Positions 44,211 through 57,725 of a stretch of 64,000 bases of DNA are shown here, piece after piece; positions within the stretch are counted from its first letter, which is position 1; every line of letters starts with the position of its first letter. The stretch is from contig OW121855.1 in NCBI GenBank assembly GCA_933228895.1, forward strand, positions 34,920,698-34,984,697, in the 5' to 3' direction. This DNA comes from Platycnemis pennipes. Lineage: Eukaryota > Arthropoda > Insecta > Odonata > Platycnemididae. The translations under genes were made by a program, and so were the position numbers. The notes beneath the pieces are model-generated. The model made no database searches and had not been told where the DNA came from. It saw only the letters and a list, made by a program, of their open reading frames with translations.

Positions 44211-44879
44211 TACTGCCACTATTTTGCAAAAATACCATTCAGTTCTCACAGAATATAATATTTCAGTCCAACAAAAATTCGAGATTGTTGGTGAGAAAAA
44301 AATCATCTAAAACAGGCTACTAGGGGTTTTCAGTCGACATCATAAACTACAGAGAGCAGTTCCTAAACCTCTGCCTCCCATGGAAGGCCTGCTATCAAGG
44401 TAATTATGCACTCTGACGCCCATAAGCTTGGGCGTACACCGTCCACAGACATCACCACGATTTGACCATAGGTTACTTCGATAAGTATTCCAATCACTAA
44501 GGAAATGGTCATTTTTAGTGGTTTTAGAATATTTGAACTTTGAGTAGTTTTAGAATTTTAGTGTAGGTGCGAGGCAAGGTAACCAATATAAAGTAAATAC
44601 CACACAATGGACTCTTAAGTGTGCTCCACAATCGATTAACACAGGTATCGGACAGATCTTTGAACTAGAGGGCGTAATTCAGACGATATATGATGCATGT
44701 ATTAACCCCTTAAATTCTATAGATACTAACAATCAAGTTGCATGAGACAATATAGTTGCTTGTTTGCAAGTTAGTTGTGCAAGCTTTGTGATATTCACCC
44801 CCTGCCAAACACCCTCGCGGTGGCTTGCAGGGTATCGTGTAGATATAGATGTAGATATATCCCATCGAATCTCTTCAAA
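44211..44879. other. Unassigned spacer
   Basis: Includes a GATATAGATGTAGATATAT stretch near 44837. No recognised feature. Confidence 0.45.
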
Positions 44880-45785
44880 ACCATTTCGCATCAAACGACA
44901 CCGCATTTTTGAGAGGCCACGACCTCGAGAAATCTCAATTTTCGGAACGCCGCGATCTGGATTTGACGAGGACGTGACGTCAAAATTCTGTCGCCTTCAA
45001 GGTTCGACGACGTGAAGTCATTGGTGAATTACATTCCTCTCCCCACGCTAGCCTGACCACCTTCCCTCCCCTAAAGAGTAAAAATAAAATGTAAGTACAC
45101 GCCCCTTTCCGAAATGTCCTCCTCCCCGCTTTCCTACACACCTTTACCTCACTCCAACTCCGTCCCTCCTTCTCCCAACCCGCTAGCGATCCAAAACCCG
45201 TCGGTAAAGGCGCCTTAAAATCCACCCACCCATCCCCCTCTCTTTATTCCCTTCCTTGACCGTCCTTCTCCCCCACACCAAAGGAAAAATCCCGTCCGAA
45301 AAGGAGAGAGAGAGATCTTTATTGCACCTCTTGAAACACTCCCTCCTCTCTTTCCCCGACACACACGCCCTATTCTCCTTCGCCACCCCACCCTTACCCC
45401 TCGGCACTCCATCCCTTTTGCCTCCTTCAAAAGCTCTCTCTCTCTCTCCCTATTCTTCCCCACCCCCTCTCCCAACAATTCCGATCTCCAATAAGCTCAG
45501 AGCCGCCGACTCAACCTCGACCCCAAAAACTCCGAAAACTCTCCGAAAGGGAGAAAAATAGGATGGAGGCCCTCGCCTCCCCCGCCTCCACTTAAACCGC
45601 CGCCCCCGCACGCTTTCCACGACTGCGCCCGTTATAAGTTTTCTCTCCTCCGCATACGCTTGTGCCAAAATGCCAACGGAGCCGTGAGTAGGGAGGGAAG
45701 GAGAAAGGGGGGGAGGGAAGTGCAAGGCCTCCAAACGGGAAGATTTCCGGAGGAGTGGCAAAGAAGCAAGGGAAAGAAGCTAAAA
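44880..45785. other. GC-rich island with C/T-rich core
   Basis: CpG-rich 44900-45010, pyrimidine-rich 45040-45480, CpG-rich again 45560-45700. Overlapping frames on both strands are low-complexity. The most island-like block of the window, but no exon or TATA box is assignable. Confidence 0.45.
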
Positions 45786-46179
45786 TTGCAATGCATCGAG
45801 ATGCACACAGTCCACAACGATTTTTTCACATACGCCCAGTCGCCATGGATGATTAATAACAGCCTGTATCTCGCTCGTACCTCCCTCGACTTTACGCCAT
45901 TTTTAATTAGAACCACTTCAAATCTCACTCGACGTGGTTATCAATTTTTGATCAAGACTTTACAAAAATAGGAAACTACACTATTAGGTTAGGGATTCCT
46001 AACCAACCGAAGTATTGACTAAATGTACTGCAGAAAATTATAGCGGATTAATTTTCTGAATGTGTTAAAGAAATATAAAAACCGCAGCATACTATGGTAC
46101 GTAGGTTGGATCATAAAAAAAATGCGTAGACATATATCATAGTGCAGAGGGGTTTAAAACGCCATTACTTCCGAGTATG

Positions 46180-47960
46180 ATAAGGAATAATCATATCGAA
46201 GTTACCGGAGAAAGAAGTTACCGATGTACACTCAGTATTAGAACTCGAGAAACAGGTACATTGAGTCTCAAAACAACGAACGTCATATTATTGTAGGAGG
46301 CGATTTCAATACACCATCGATAGATTGCAAGACATGTAGCCATAAGCCTGGGAGTATGGATAAAGAAATCTGTGAGTAGTTGCTGAACCTGTGAACATCA
46401 TACGCATTCTATCAAAATAATAACCTTGCCTAATAGAGGGGAGAACGTTCTTGATTTACTTCCCCCAAACATCCCTGAAAAAGTTATTAAAGTTGAAAAT
46501 GTCGATGAAATAAGTGGCCACAAGGTAGTATACGTTAATTTCCCAGTACTGAAAAATATTAAAGTGGAAAGAAAGTTTTACCTTTTGAGCAATGCACATT
46601 TTAACGGATTTAGGCGTCACTTACAGATTTCTTTCGAAAAATTCGAGAAATTCTGCTAAAATAGTGATATAGAGAAACCAAGGAAAGAGTTCCTCCAAAC
46701 TACGCGGTCATTTGTCAAAAATATATACCACATTAGCATTAGAGTGAGAATATGAAATCAAGGTGGAACAAAGCGGAGGTTATAAAATGCTTGAAACGCC
46801 AACGATTTAGCCACGCGAAACTGAGAAAAACGAAGAAAAATGCAGCTAATAACGATCTAAACAATATTATTGAACATTGTAAAATTTGCAAAGCAGTCGC
46901 GAAAACAGCGGCTATGGAAATACGGGATAAACAGTAACAGTAGCTCAGACGAAGTAAAAGTTACATCAGGGGTGTTCCCCAGGGAAGCGTGATAGGCCCA
47001 ATTTTATTTCTTCTTTACGTAAATGACTTGAATACAGTAGTTAAAATAGCAAGCTCCGTCTTTTTGCCAATGATGTAGTAGTGTATAAGGAAATTAGAAA
47101 TGAAGAGGGCATTTAGTCTTTAGCTATGGATTTAGATGCGATTGATGATTGGTGTGTTAGTTGGCAGCTAGAATTAAATTTGAAGAAATGAGCGATAATG
47201 AACCTTTGAAAAAAGAATAGATTTCCCCGGAATAATTATTGCGTCAATAAAAAGAAAATATTTAACATAGAATGCATTAAATACTTAGACGTCGCGTCAC
47301 CATCACTGAAGACATGTCAGGGGGGAAACATATCAGGGAAATAACTAGTGTAGTTAACCGTAGATTAGGATTCGTAAAAAGGGTTCTAGGCAAATGCGAT
47401 GAGATAGTACGAGAAAGAAGTTATTTTATACTTGTCAGGACTCATTTAGAATACGCCGCTAGTGTATGGGATCTGTATGAGGAAGGTATGATAAAGGAAT
47501 TAGAGCAAGTGTAGAGGAGATCAGCTAGATTTTTTAAAGGCCGTTATGATAATTGTATTAGTGATACAAATTTAATAGAGGAACTGGGATGGGAATAACT
47601 ACCAGTAGGCACGTTGAAATTTAGGCTAAACCGTTTAAGTAAATTCCAACTGATTTGTTTACAGGTGACGTTAGATACACATTAAGAACCTCTGCGTATT
47701 ATGCTAAGCTTGATCAGATTAACAAGATTAGAGAGATAGATTGTCGTACCGATAATTTTAAATGTAATTTTTCCCGCGTACCGTAAGAGAGCACAAAAGG
47801 CAGAATTCCAGAGGGTTAGGTAGGTAAAACTCTGCTAGAGTAGTATGTAGTGCATGATGTATGTTAAATCATTACTAACACCCGTTAGATAGGGAAATAC
47901 TGATAAATATATTTAAGAAAATGCTTTTCTAATCAGTAATCAATTCATAAATGTGTAGTT
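46180..47960 (+). mobile_element. CR1/Jockey-like LINE, internally deleted
   Basis: Endonuclease C-terminal part: IIVGGDFNTPSIDC near 46283, then LPNRGENVLDLLPPNIPEKV and VENVDEISGHKVVYVNF (family pattern SDHxxV; here SGHKVV). A linker with KSRWNKAEVIK follows at 46752. The reverse transcriptase is joined late: GVPQGSVIGPILFLLYVNDL at 46968, then LFANDVVVYKE (the FADD catalytic pair is FAND, one Asp lost), ELNLKK, IKYLDV, RRLGFVKRVLGKCD and RTHLEYAASVWDLYEEG at 47440-47490. Reverse-transcriptase motifs before GVPQG are missing, so a deletion lies near 46937-46965. Distinct from NL1/NL2. Confidence 0.85.
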
Positions 47961-48230
47961 ACTAACCACCTTGTTGCACGCCCCCTAATATTTAACATGT
48001 GTCCATGAAGTAGTGGGGATGCGTGTCATAGTTACATGTAAGTAGCGCATTCACTACCTATAAATGGTTCTCCATCTCGCTAGTTACCAATTTTGGACTC
48101 AGGTTATCTGGTTCGTACCCCTCCTCCATATGCACGAGTAGGTTATTCTGATTAATACATGTGAATCGAAATGTTCGAATCAGATGCATCGATTTAATGA
48201 CTCCTCTCTTTCATTGAAAATGGCACTGAG
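47961..48230. other. Spacer
   Basis: A possible inverted or partial B-box (CTGGTTCGTACCCC near 48107) is the only hint; not called. Confidence 0.4.
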
Positions 48231-49700
48231 TTGCTGAAGCCTGGGTCAGTGTTCAATAAAAAGTGCGTATTTTTGCCAAGTGATCTTTGTGTCATGGATT
48301 TTCTGTCTCTCCTTGATGGACAATGCCATAATTCACATCTTGCTTCCGACAACTTATTACCCTTTCAGCACATCAATTTCTCCTACTTTTTGAAGCTATT
48401 ACTTTTTGACCCACTATCATCCCTACCAAGCTTTATTTATTGCTACGCCTCTTCTTTTCTTCTCCGTTTATTATTTCTTCATGCTTTAGTCGGCCAAACT
48501 ACGTGTCAATACTTTCCTGTTTATTTTTTCCCCAATCTTCCCCATTATTTCAGCTGTCATCCATGGCGTATCGACCTTATCAGTACTTACTGTTCCTATT
48601 GTTTTTGTTGCAGCTCTTGTGACACTTATTTTTCTAGTTTATCCCCCATTCCCATAAAATTTCTTCGAAAAACTCTTGGCATTCCCTCATTTTTGCTCCT
48701 TGATAGTTTTAGTGTCTCCATCTTAATGCTATTCTTCTTTACCCGACTTTATTTTCTGAAAGCTTCTTCACGTTTCGTTACTTACAATCTGTGATAAAGA
48801 TCTGCATCTGCACCCGAGGACTTCGTGAATATATTTTTGTTCTTAAGTACTGCCCAATTGTGAGTTAATCTAATGAAGATCTCCTTGTGCCCTGCCGGCA
48901 TTTTTAATTTGCATGTATTAACCTATAATATTGAATGAACTAAGTGCTCGTCTACGTCTTTTTCCTCCCAGAATAATTTGTGTCATTGAGTTTTTTTCAG
49001 TCGAGAACATTTTTGACGGCTTCAAGTGTTCCTTTTCCAAACCTGAAATAGTCATTTTGAAAGCAATTCTCCACTCTCAACCCTATTAATTATACTCCAT
49101 TAAAATGCAAAATGAAACATATTTCTTTATTCTTTACACACCGATGTTTTCCTATCTTTATGCTATCAGGAATGGAGATCAATACTGCCCTCAAAGTGTC
49201 TTCCAATTACACTCCTAAATGCATGAAATAAGTTCAAAAACTCAGATAACCACTTCTCTTTTAAACCACTCCATCTGGATACCTAAACTGCGTCATTCAC
49301 TCTCATTCACTGCTCTCAATTCCTATCTATATGCATATCTAATGTATATCAATTCACCGGTGACCTGCCCATTCTTACTAAATGTCTATTGGTAGCCTTT
49401 CTCAATAACTATTACTAATTCTCGCCGGCTAATACTTCTGAACCCAATATATCCCTATCGATGTCACGCTCCCGTTCTAATTCTAAGGCTACTAGAAGGT
49501 GGGACAAAATCTCTTTGTCCAAGAGCTCCTCTCCACATCTTTCACAAATCCTGTATTCCTCTAATTCCATCAATAGCTTTCTTGTCTTGTCTCTTATAGC
49601 CGGTAATTTTTCATTTATTTTTTATTTATTCATTGTTCCTCGAATAACAAATTACATAAAATTTATTAAGCATCACTTTTACCAAAATTGAGGGACATAG
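48231..49700 (-). mobile_element. Degraded antisense LINE (NL1-like linker and upstream)
   Basis: Minus strand 48640 to 48540 reads VTRAATKTIG and DTPWMTAEIM, aligned with the RRASEKTIGTVDARR...KKPWVTVEMI linker of NL1 copy B at 2510-2585. The plus-strand frame 48231-48794 (F/L/S-rich) is its antisense shadow. Beyond 48800 the assignment is weak: minus KTRKLLMELEEYRICERCGE (49510-49590) is not recognised. The limits are guesses. Confidence 0.5.
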
Positions 49701-51967
49701 GCTCCCCTTAGAATAATATCCTGTTTGGGGTTAACCGACTCTTCAACAAACACGATTACATAATTGGAAAATCCCATTCAGTTTTTACTTTCTAACAAAT
49801 CCTACAGTTAGTTGTGATATTTGTCAACTTAGATTGGTCCGTCAAATATCCGCATATCCTCTGAATGCTTTTTCCACCACATACCCTTCCCTGAATTGAT
49901 TTCTTTCTCTATTTCGTCATTCATTTATCCGTGTCTTATTTTCGTATACTTTTCATTCCCTTTCTTCCCTAAAATGCAGGAAAACAACAATTTTTCGATT
50001 TTCGAACTCATTTTCCCCATCCACACACACAATTTCCGTGCGGAAGAACAGCTAAATGCCACAGTCGGTGGAAAAAAATGTCCTTCGGGAGCGGACGTGA
50101 CCTGACGCGCAACTTGGTGCTAATCGTTCGGTGGTTAGACGCCCTGGATTGGGCTCATATAAACCGATCGTGTTTTGTGTCGGCATTCAGGCTGGCTTCC
50201 GTTGAGTCACGCTTTCTTCGCAAACCTACCTCACATAGCTACTTATCCACGCCAGTCGTAAAAAGAAGCTCTAGTTGGCTCAGGCTGTATTCCACCTGCG
50301 CCGCAAAACTTCTTCAAACGAAAAATCAGTCGTGCAACCCTCTAAAGTCTCCTTCGTTCCTATAGAATCATCGAAATAAGCTATCCTCCTCTAGGTATCG
50401 TCTATTTCGACTTCCCTAGCCGTCAATCGACCAGGGGAGGTGGAGAGGATCCTAGAGACTCACTACAACTCACACATGCAGGAAATATATATAAAGTATA
50501 CAACCATATACAGGTGATAAAGAGGTTGTAGAGGTGTTTTTCGTATGACCTTGAAGAACTCTTACACCTCAATAAAATTTAAAACACATAGAGGAGATGT
50601 ATATCCTACCTATTTTCCTTCATAACTACACGTAGTTTATAATCTTCACCTCGTATGGAATACAATTCCATTTTTCACATTATCTCCAACAGGTATTCTT
50701 TTTCACGGAGGAGTCTTTTACTTTATTCTACAACTCAATACGTACCCCGGACACTAGGTCTTTCAAAAGAAAATTCCTACAACCTACTACTCATTGCGAA
50801 CTTTCAAGCCGATTAAATTTATGTTAGTAACCGTTTATAACTTCGCCTTCATGCTCGCTTTCCTTGTATAGAAAGCTACAACTCAGTCTACAAACATACC
50901 CATTTGACGCTACAAGCAAAGGGAAATAAAGTACTGATATATAATTAATTATATCGATAACATTGTCTCTGACATGAGTTCACAACTTGATGACACCCGA
51001 ATATTCATTGATCTTTGAAAAATGGGAAAATGTTTTAAAACACAACCAGAGTATATGTCCTACTGGGTGCTCTTAATTGAAATGCTTACGCGTTGCAGTT
51101 ATGGTTGGGATTTTTACCCTTGTCAAAAAAAGAGAATATTTTAAGATTTTTTCCCTACATAAGATAGGAGGATCTTTTACTCAAGCAACCAAGGGATACA
51201 AGATTCATTGATTCAAGATCAAGTTTGTAAACTGCATCTCCATCCTAACCACAGCGATAACTTACGACGCTGTTCCTTACCACATGCCATAGCATAAAAC
51301 ACTCTAATTGATAAATGTAAGCATTTTCCGACATTTCTCATGTGTTCGTGTTCAAAGGCTGCTGATGAAATTAGGTATTGGTAGCTACTAAGCTGTAAGT
51401 AATCAGCTGTGAACTCATTTGCTTTTTCCTCTCGTTCATCCCTTTCCACCAATCAGTATTCTCTGACCTCATTTCCTTCGCTCTCTTCAAAAACCAAAGT
51501 GTTCAACCCAACTCGATGCTTCCTCTACCTTCCGAATACTCTTTACTATTTATACCATTTGGTCGTACTGATTCTTTATTTACCTAAATAATATGAGTAA
51601 TTTCAAACTTCACATATATTTTCAGGAAAATGGACCAGTTCAATATGGGCTAGTCAACGTTTCGTGGTTCAATAGGAACCTCTACGCTCTACGGACAATT
51701 CATCACAACGCGTACGGGTGATTTCAAAATTTAAATCCTGAAACTGAAAGGACCATTGAGAGTGTTTCTTGAGTAATCCCTCTCGATAGGGTAGAGAGAC
51801 CGACCCCTATGTTGCTTCTGAGGAGTATAAGGAATCCTGGGTAGCGGGGTGGTCTGTGTATTGATCCGAAAAGCTAAATTTCTGTGGTTAAATTCTTAAA
51901 AATCGGTTTCTTCAGGCAATGAAATTGTAAAGCCTGAGATATTAGAAATCAGTGATAAAAGTTGGAT
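49701..51967. other. Non-coding stretch
   Basis: About 2.2 kb. The 95-codon frame at 50078-50365 lies in a short GC-richer patch but is not recognised. Remainder AT-rich. Confidence 0.4.
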
Positions 51968-52300
51968 ATCAATTTGGTGTAGTGGCTAGATAACTGGCCT
52001 CCCACTCATGTTAGAGGGTTCAAATGCCTTTCATTAGTATCCCGGGCCCACTTGAGTGCTGTATGTATTTACCTTTTACCCTGCGAGCCGTGTATGGAGA
52101 GCACTTCAAGGTGACTACTACGACGGTCAGATACGACGAGAAAAGTGAACCGCTCCGAGAAGAGCAGGTCGATGCTGACGATGGGTTTCACTCCATCGTT
52201 CCTCCATTTCCAGAGAATATCCTACAGCTCCAACTATCCACACACCCTAACATATCACAAATGACGTTAGCTACCGGTTGCCCCACCCAAATAACAACAC
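51968..52300 (+). repeat. tRNA-derived SINE, family S1 (diverged)
   Basis: Head TTGGTGTAGTGGCTAGATAA (A-box) and GTTAGAGGGTTCAAATGCC (B-box-like). The body has CGAGCCGTGTATGGAGAGCA, AGAGCAGGTCGATGCTGACG and GGGTTTCACTCCATC, the diverged forms of the GGCTAATGCCGACG and GGGTTTCTCTCCACC words of the other S1 copies. The frame at 52024-52344 reads through the body and is not a gene. Confidence 0.7.
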
Positions 52301-53692
52301 CTAAAAATATCAATGCCGGACACCATATCAACCATTTACAATAGGGAAAAAACAATTTTCACAAACCATTTATCTAAAATCTATTAAGTACCTTTTTTCA
52401 TAAAGAGAAATGTGTTTCTTCTCAAGAGAATATCTTGCCTGTTACCCTAACAAAATACGCCTCAACCACAATTTCATTATTTACCAATGCGCCCTAGTTT
52501 TCGTGGCTATGTACAACAGCTTCTCGGACCACGACGGAAAATAAAGAAAGCGTAGAAATTGATTGTCTATTTTCACCAAAGCCTAATGTGTCACTATAAT
52601 AAAAGCATTTACTAAGATGCGATGAATTATTTGATTTCAGTCCACGAGAACCTTTACTGTAATGTGTGATGTTGAAAAAATGGACACATGAGAATAAAAC
52701 AGTTAACAGCATACGGCGATGGGCAATATTCATCTTCAAGAGAAAGCAATTTAGATTATTCAATATATTATGGCAATGTAAAAGCCGTTATGTACGTAAG
52801 ATACCACTGCACTCCGTAGTTGCAGCAGCGAAAACAATTATGATAATGCCTACGAGTACCTTCAAGTAATTAAATAAAAGCGAGGTTTACAAGAATAAAC
52901 CTTACGGTTCACAGATCATGTATCAATCTGCTTTTTCAAATATTGTCTTAAAAATCCTACTTTTTTATATTAGTTTTTGTCTTCAGGCCAGGGTTTCCGT
53001 CTCCAGGGTAGCTTTGCCAAAATTTCTTGAACTATCCCAAAAACTTACTGGAAGATAAATAATTAATTTTCTTATTATCTTTTCAGTCTGGTGCAACAGA
53101 AACTGCATATATCCTAATCAAAAGAAGATAAGGGTGAATTTCTTTGAACCCTCTCTCACACTGTAGAATACTGCCGGAAAATTTAGTCTAACAAAAGCCC
53201 AGTTACTTGTTGTCTCACGTCTCTATTACTCGCGAGTAGTATTTACAGCCCGGAGTACACCGAGCGAGATGTAAATTTTAGGCTCTGATATTAGTTGATA
53301 TATTATTTAAAACTAAAATATTGAGACGACAATGATTCTGATAAAAACATTTTATAGCCATAACAACAAAATATCAAGAAATTAAACTTAGAGTTATCTT
53401 CATAAAGTACATCTCAATCATACCAGCATTATGTTCACTGTTAGGCCGTCCCTGTGAGTATCTGATGCTTTTTCAATGCTTAATCATTTCTAAATTTCCG
53501 AATATATATTGGAGACTAAAGATTAACACGCTTCATTTAAGCACTGATTTCTGATAGCACTGATTGTCACGGCCAACCGCTTCATGCCTTGTACGTCATG
53601 TATGTCCTGTATGATGTACGGCCCCACGTGGTTGACGACTGATAGTAGCCTAGTTAGAGTTAAGCATCAGAGCACAGAAATTTTGCGTGAAA
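52301..53692. other. AT-rich non-coding stretch
   Basis: No recognised family. Confidence 0.5.
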
Positions 53693-53734
53693 TATTGGCA
53701 TTTTGCCCAATATATATTGGGCAAAATGCCAATA
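53693..53734. repeat. Perfect 42-bp palindrome
   Basis: Arms TATTGGCATTTTGCCCAATA (53693-53712) and its exact reverse complement (53715-53734) with only TA between, so effectively loopless. Confidence 0.92.
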
Positions 53735-56462
53735 GGTATCCGAAATGCAAATAGCCATCAGCCTCTACCCACTATTTGATTTCAAGACAAAACAAACTGA
53801 AATTAGCGGATGACGGAGAAATTCACTTTAACTAGCGTTATGGTTGTGCATAGAGGTAAAAAGAGTTCTCATATTACCTATTATAGGGCTGTGTCCTTGT
53901 GCTCTATTTCATTAGTTTTTTACTTTTTTAGTTTCGCACTTGAGCGAGCTCACTAAAAAATAATTGAGTAATGACACGAACGCGTTTGGAAAATTCATTG
54001 GAGAACATTGAAAAAAAAACGGCAAACGTTTTTGCTCCGAGTTCACTTCAAAATTCACACATCTGGCTGACAAATGTTGTTCTGCCTCCCCGGCCCAACA
54101 TATTGGATAAGAGGAAGGAAGCATACTAAAAGTTAATAGCACCGATTTCATTGCTTGATGGTTTCACTGGCAAATGAATTCCAGCACGAGCGTGCTCGAA
54201 AATTTCCCAAAAATGATTTTTAAATGGCGTGATTTATTATTTCTAATTTGCACTATTAAATTTTCGACACTTGGGTATCTGCCTTCATATTCTGTTCCTC
54301 CACGCTAGCTGACCACGACGGATCAAATGAAGGAAGCATATAAGTAAAATAAGCACCGGATACTTTGTACAATTTCACACTTTTACTAAATGTTGTAAGA
54401 CCCGTTTAAGAAAGTTCAATTTATGAAAGAAGCATATATGGATATTAAAAATACTCTTAAACTTCATTTAATTACATGAGTTTCAATTTTAGATCGAATG
54501 GACTGAGCTATTTCAATTAAGGTTTTTCAAATAAGGTTTTGATGGAGTTTCCCTACTCTTCTATACATTCCAATCTCCTATCCGCTCCTTACCTACGGTA
54601 TTTCTTCCTTCAAATCGGCTCATTTCCTACCCCTCTTCATATTATCCTCATACCTCTTTCATTTTTCTTCTTTGTCCTCGCACCACCTCCAAACTTACCC
54701 ATGACTTTCCAGGCATTATGAAAATGATATACAATTAGCAACGCAGACAAAAGATTCACGGGAGAGAAAGAGCTATGAACTTTGACTTAAGAGGCTTCGA
54801 CCATAAAACAGACAACTTATGGATTTTGAGTAACAAAGCTCTGCCATTACGTGATTAATTTTTCAGCAAAAAAGGGTTCAATTAAAAGAGTCCCATCACT
54901 TCCGGTATGACAGTAATTTGTAACTAAATAGACGAGTACTCTTCATAGGATATTCGGAAAAATAAAAACGTCCTTTTTAGTAATGTTTAGGACAACTGTT
55001 CGGATACCTAAAAAAGAATTTTCCACCACACCAACCAATCGCACCTAACTTCATCTGTCCTAATGGGTGTGAATTTCTCTTAGTTCGTTGTTAATGGTAT
55101 TTTACTTTCCTAGTTCCTCGTTACAGTCCCTCGATTATGTCCATTTCAACCTCACAAGTACAGAATCTCGGTAGGACGTCATTAGCGTAAGGGATACTTG
55201 GTACTTATTTGATATCATCTATTTTAATTTTTGCAATTAAAATGACAACTCTCGTTATTAAACATGTTTCAAAGGAAAAATAGTAACAATACCGTTGTTT
55301 CTAAACATAACTGCAATAATTTCATATACGTTGGGCCGAGGTCATCAAGAACATTGAGAAACTGCCTTCAAATTAGGAGCTTTCTCGGAATAGGTTCCCA
55401 TTGGATACAATTTTAAGTCCTTTCACGGAAAACAGAACCAAATGAACTCAACAATTCGTCCGACAAGGGATCCTTTTAAGAATCTGACATCGTCGGAATT
55501 TAAAATCGATCCAACGGCAATGATGGCCACTATACTGACCTCCATACTTCAAAATTCTAGCCAATGCGTTTCACGCACACGTCGATTCTTATTGTTAGGC
55601 CTCAAACTCCCCACTAGTAGTTCAGCATTTATAAAGGCGTATCACTATGGCAACTCTGGGGATGCATCTGAGGTGGTAGAGGCTGTATTTAGAGCCGAAG
55701 GGGCATAGGTAAAAACAGTGTGGATGGATTAGGGGTAAAATAATACTCTTCTCCCACCTCTCGCTTTCTTCGAGCTTGAATTTGGCCTCGTCTTCTTTCA
55801 CCCACCATTTTCTTTCTATTTATTGGCCTTCAGGTGGTATCACGTCAATGTCTACCCAATGTTATTTGGAGCCCTTCGTAAATACCTTTATGTTTCTACC
55901 ACTGTTTCAGTGGAAAATCACTTGAAAGAAACGCTTCATTGAGTGTAACGCTAAACCGAGAAGTAAGCAATCAGACCCCGGTCAATTAACAGGTCTCCCT
56001 ACTTCCATGAGTGCACACGTGTCAATGCCGACGACGCCAATTCTTAACATCACAAGTGATGACGAATAGTAGCCAGCCATCACGACGAATATTCACATAC
56101 GCTCACAAATTCACAATTTCAAGGAGTCTTAACCGCCCAAATAGACGTTGATGTACATTGACGAAGGACTTTATTAGTGTTTTTCATTGTTTAATCTTGT
56201 TTAATTTTAGCTCTTAGCTAAAACTTAAGCACCAAGAAAATTTACTTAAAATCTGGATGTTTTTTCGTGTTGCTCCGATTTCGAAGTGCTCGATAGAGCA
56301 AATAGGGGAAAATCTAGTACAAATATTGCAGGAAAGAGAAGTAGAATACAGGGATAGGTGATTGATATGGACTTTATGCATGGTACAGATGGCAAACGTG
56401 AGAAATGCGAATGGAAAATCCGTGGGAGTGCATTTAGATATGCTACCAACGACTGATCCTTA
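53735..56462. other. Non-coding stretch
   Basis: About 2.7 kb. A weak S1-like trace (GTCAATGCCGACGACGCC near 56017) is present. The 88-codon frame at 55442-55708 is not recognised. Confidence 0.4.
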
Positions 56463-57725
56463 TTACCTACTTTTAAATATCATCAGTCAGAAATCCTGAG
56501 ATTGGTTACACGAAGCTCTCCAGTAAATTCTGTCAGCTAATCTCTTCATATTAAAGTATTTCTTTTCTTTCACATCCTTTATTACTCGTTTCATGTATAA
56601 ATCGCATACGAAGTCTTCCTTTGCCATTCTTCCCATCCACTTGTCCTTCAACGATCGTCTTCATCAGGCCGTCATTTCTCATGATGTGGCCGATTAAGTT
56701 GTCCCATCTTCTTCTTAGGGTTTTCATACGACTTTCCATTTCTCCAATCCTTCTTAGATATTTCTCGTTACTTACTCGGTAGATACATTTTATTTTCATC
56801 ATTCTTTTTTGGCATCACATTTCGAATGCTTCCACCCTTGATTTCTCCGCAGCTGTCATCGTCCATGCCTCACTGCCATAAAGAAACATGCTCCAGGTGT
56901 ATATACGTCCGGAAGAATTGTTTCTTTACTTCTACGCTTTTATTTCCAACTTTAAGTAGAGTCTTCTTTTGATAGAACGCCCTCTTTGCCTGGGTTATTC
57001 TGGGCTGCTCTTCTCTCCTGCTGCATACTAATATCTTAGTCTTCTTCTTACTGATCTTCAACTGATATCTGGCCATTGTCCTTTCTTTCTTTTCAGGAAC
57101 TCCACTGCTTTTCGTTCTATTCTTCTGTAGATGCTAATATTCAATGTCATCATCTTAGTCATCTTCGATGCATGTGTCATCAGGCTAATGGTTCTAAATT
57201 TTTCACATTTCTCCCCTCTCTTATTTCCGGAAATAGGAGTGATGATGTTTTTCTCGAAGTCTTAGGGCATTTATCCTGTTGAGTACATGTCGCAGACGGT
57301 TTTGCAAAAATGGGTTAATGTCTTCTCTCCTGCATTTTTCCTTAAAGATCTGCAGTAATATCATCAATTCCAGAAGCCTTATTCATCCTCAGGTCACTTA
57401 CCGCTGCGTCAAATTACTATCTTAATATTGTTGATCCCATATCATTCTTTTCGACTTCGCTTTCCTCTTCGATCACTTTCGTGCTGAGATTTTTTCCGTT
57501 GTATAAGTCTTCCAAATATTGTTTCCACCTCTTATTTTCAATCAAAAGTTCTCCAATTTTGTCCCTTATGTCATTGCATCCTGCGCTCTGTTATTTGAAA
57601 TGGTTCCTCCCTATCCTATAGGCAGCTCCCATCTTTCCAAGTGCAAGGTTGTTTTGTATATCTTTGCATAGATTCTTCATCCCCATTTCTCTTAAGGATA
57701 AGTAGATATTATGAAATAGAAATTA
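56463..57725 (-). mobile_element. Non-LTR retrotransposon NL2, copy G (internally deleted)
   Basis: 3' end at 56465-56510 (CATCATCAGTCAGAAATCCT, diverged palindrome). Minus frames: KIKCIYRVSNEKYLRRIGEM and RRRWDNLIGHIMRNDGLMKT (56551-56802), then YQLKISKKKTKILVCSRRE near 57060. Next comes GEKCEKFRTISLMTHASK (57130-57220), i.e. the early reverse transcriptase is joined directly to the thumb, so the palm with the active site is deleted near 57080. Further upstream an SDLRMNKASGIDDI motif (57370-57410) and the linker. Closest relative in the window is copy D. Confidence 0.8.

Noticed and set aside
48231..48794. 187-codon open frame, the longest in the window
   Set aside because: F/L/S-rich composition and antisense to a LINE linker that aligns with NL1 copy B; an antisense shadow rather than a membrane protein.
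55900..56110. Additional S1 SINE
   Set aside because: Only one short body word (CAATGCCGACGACGCC) matches; head and remaining body not found.
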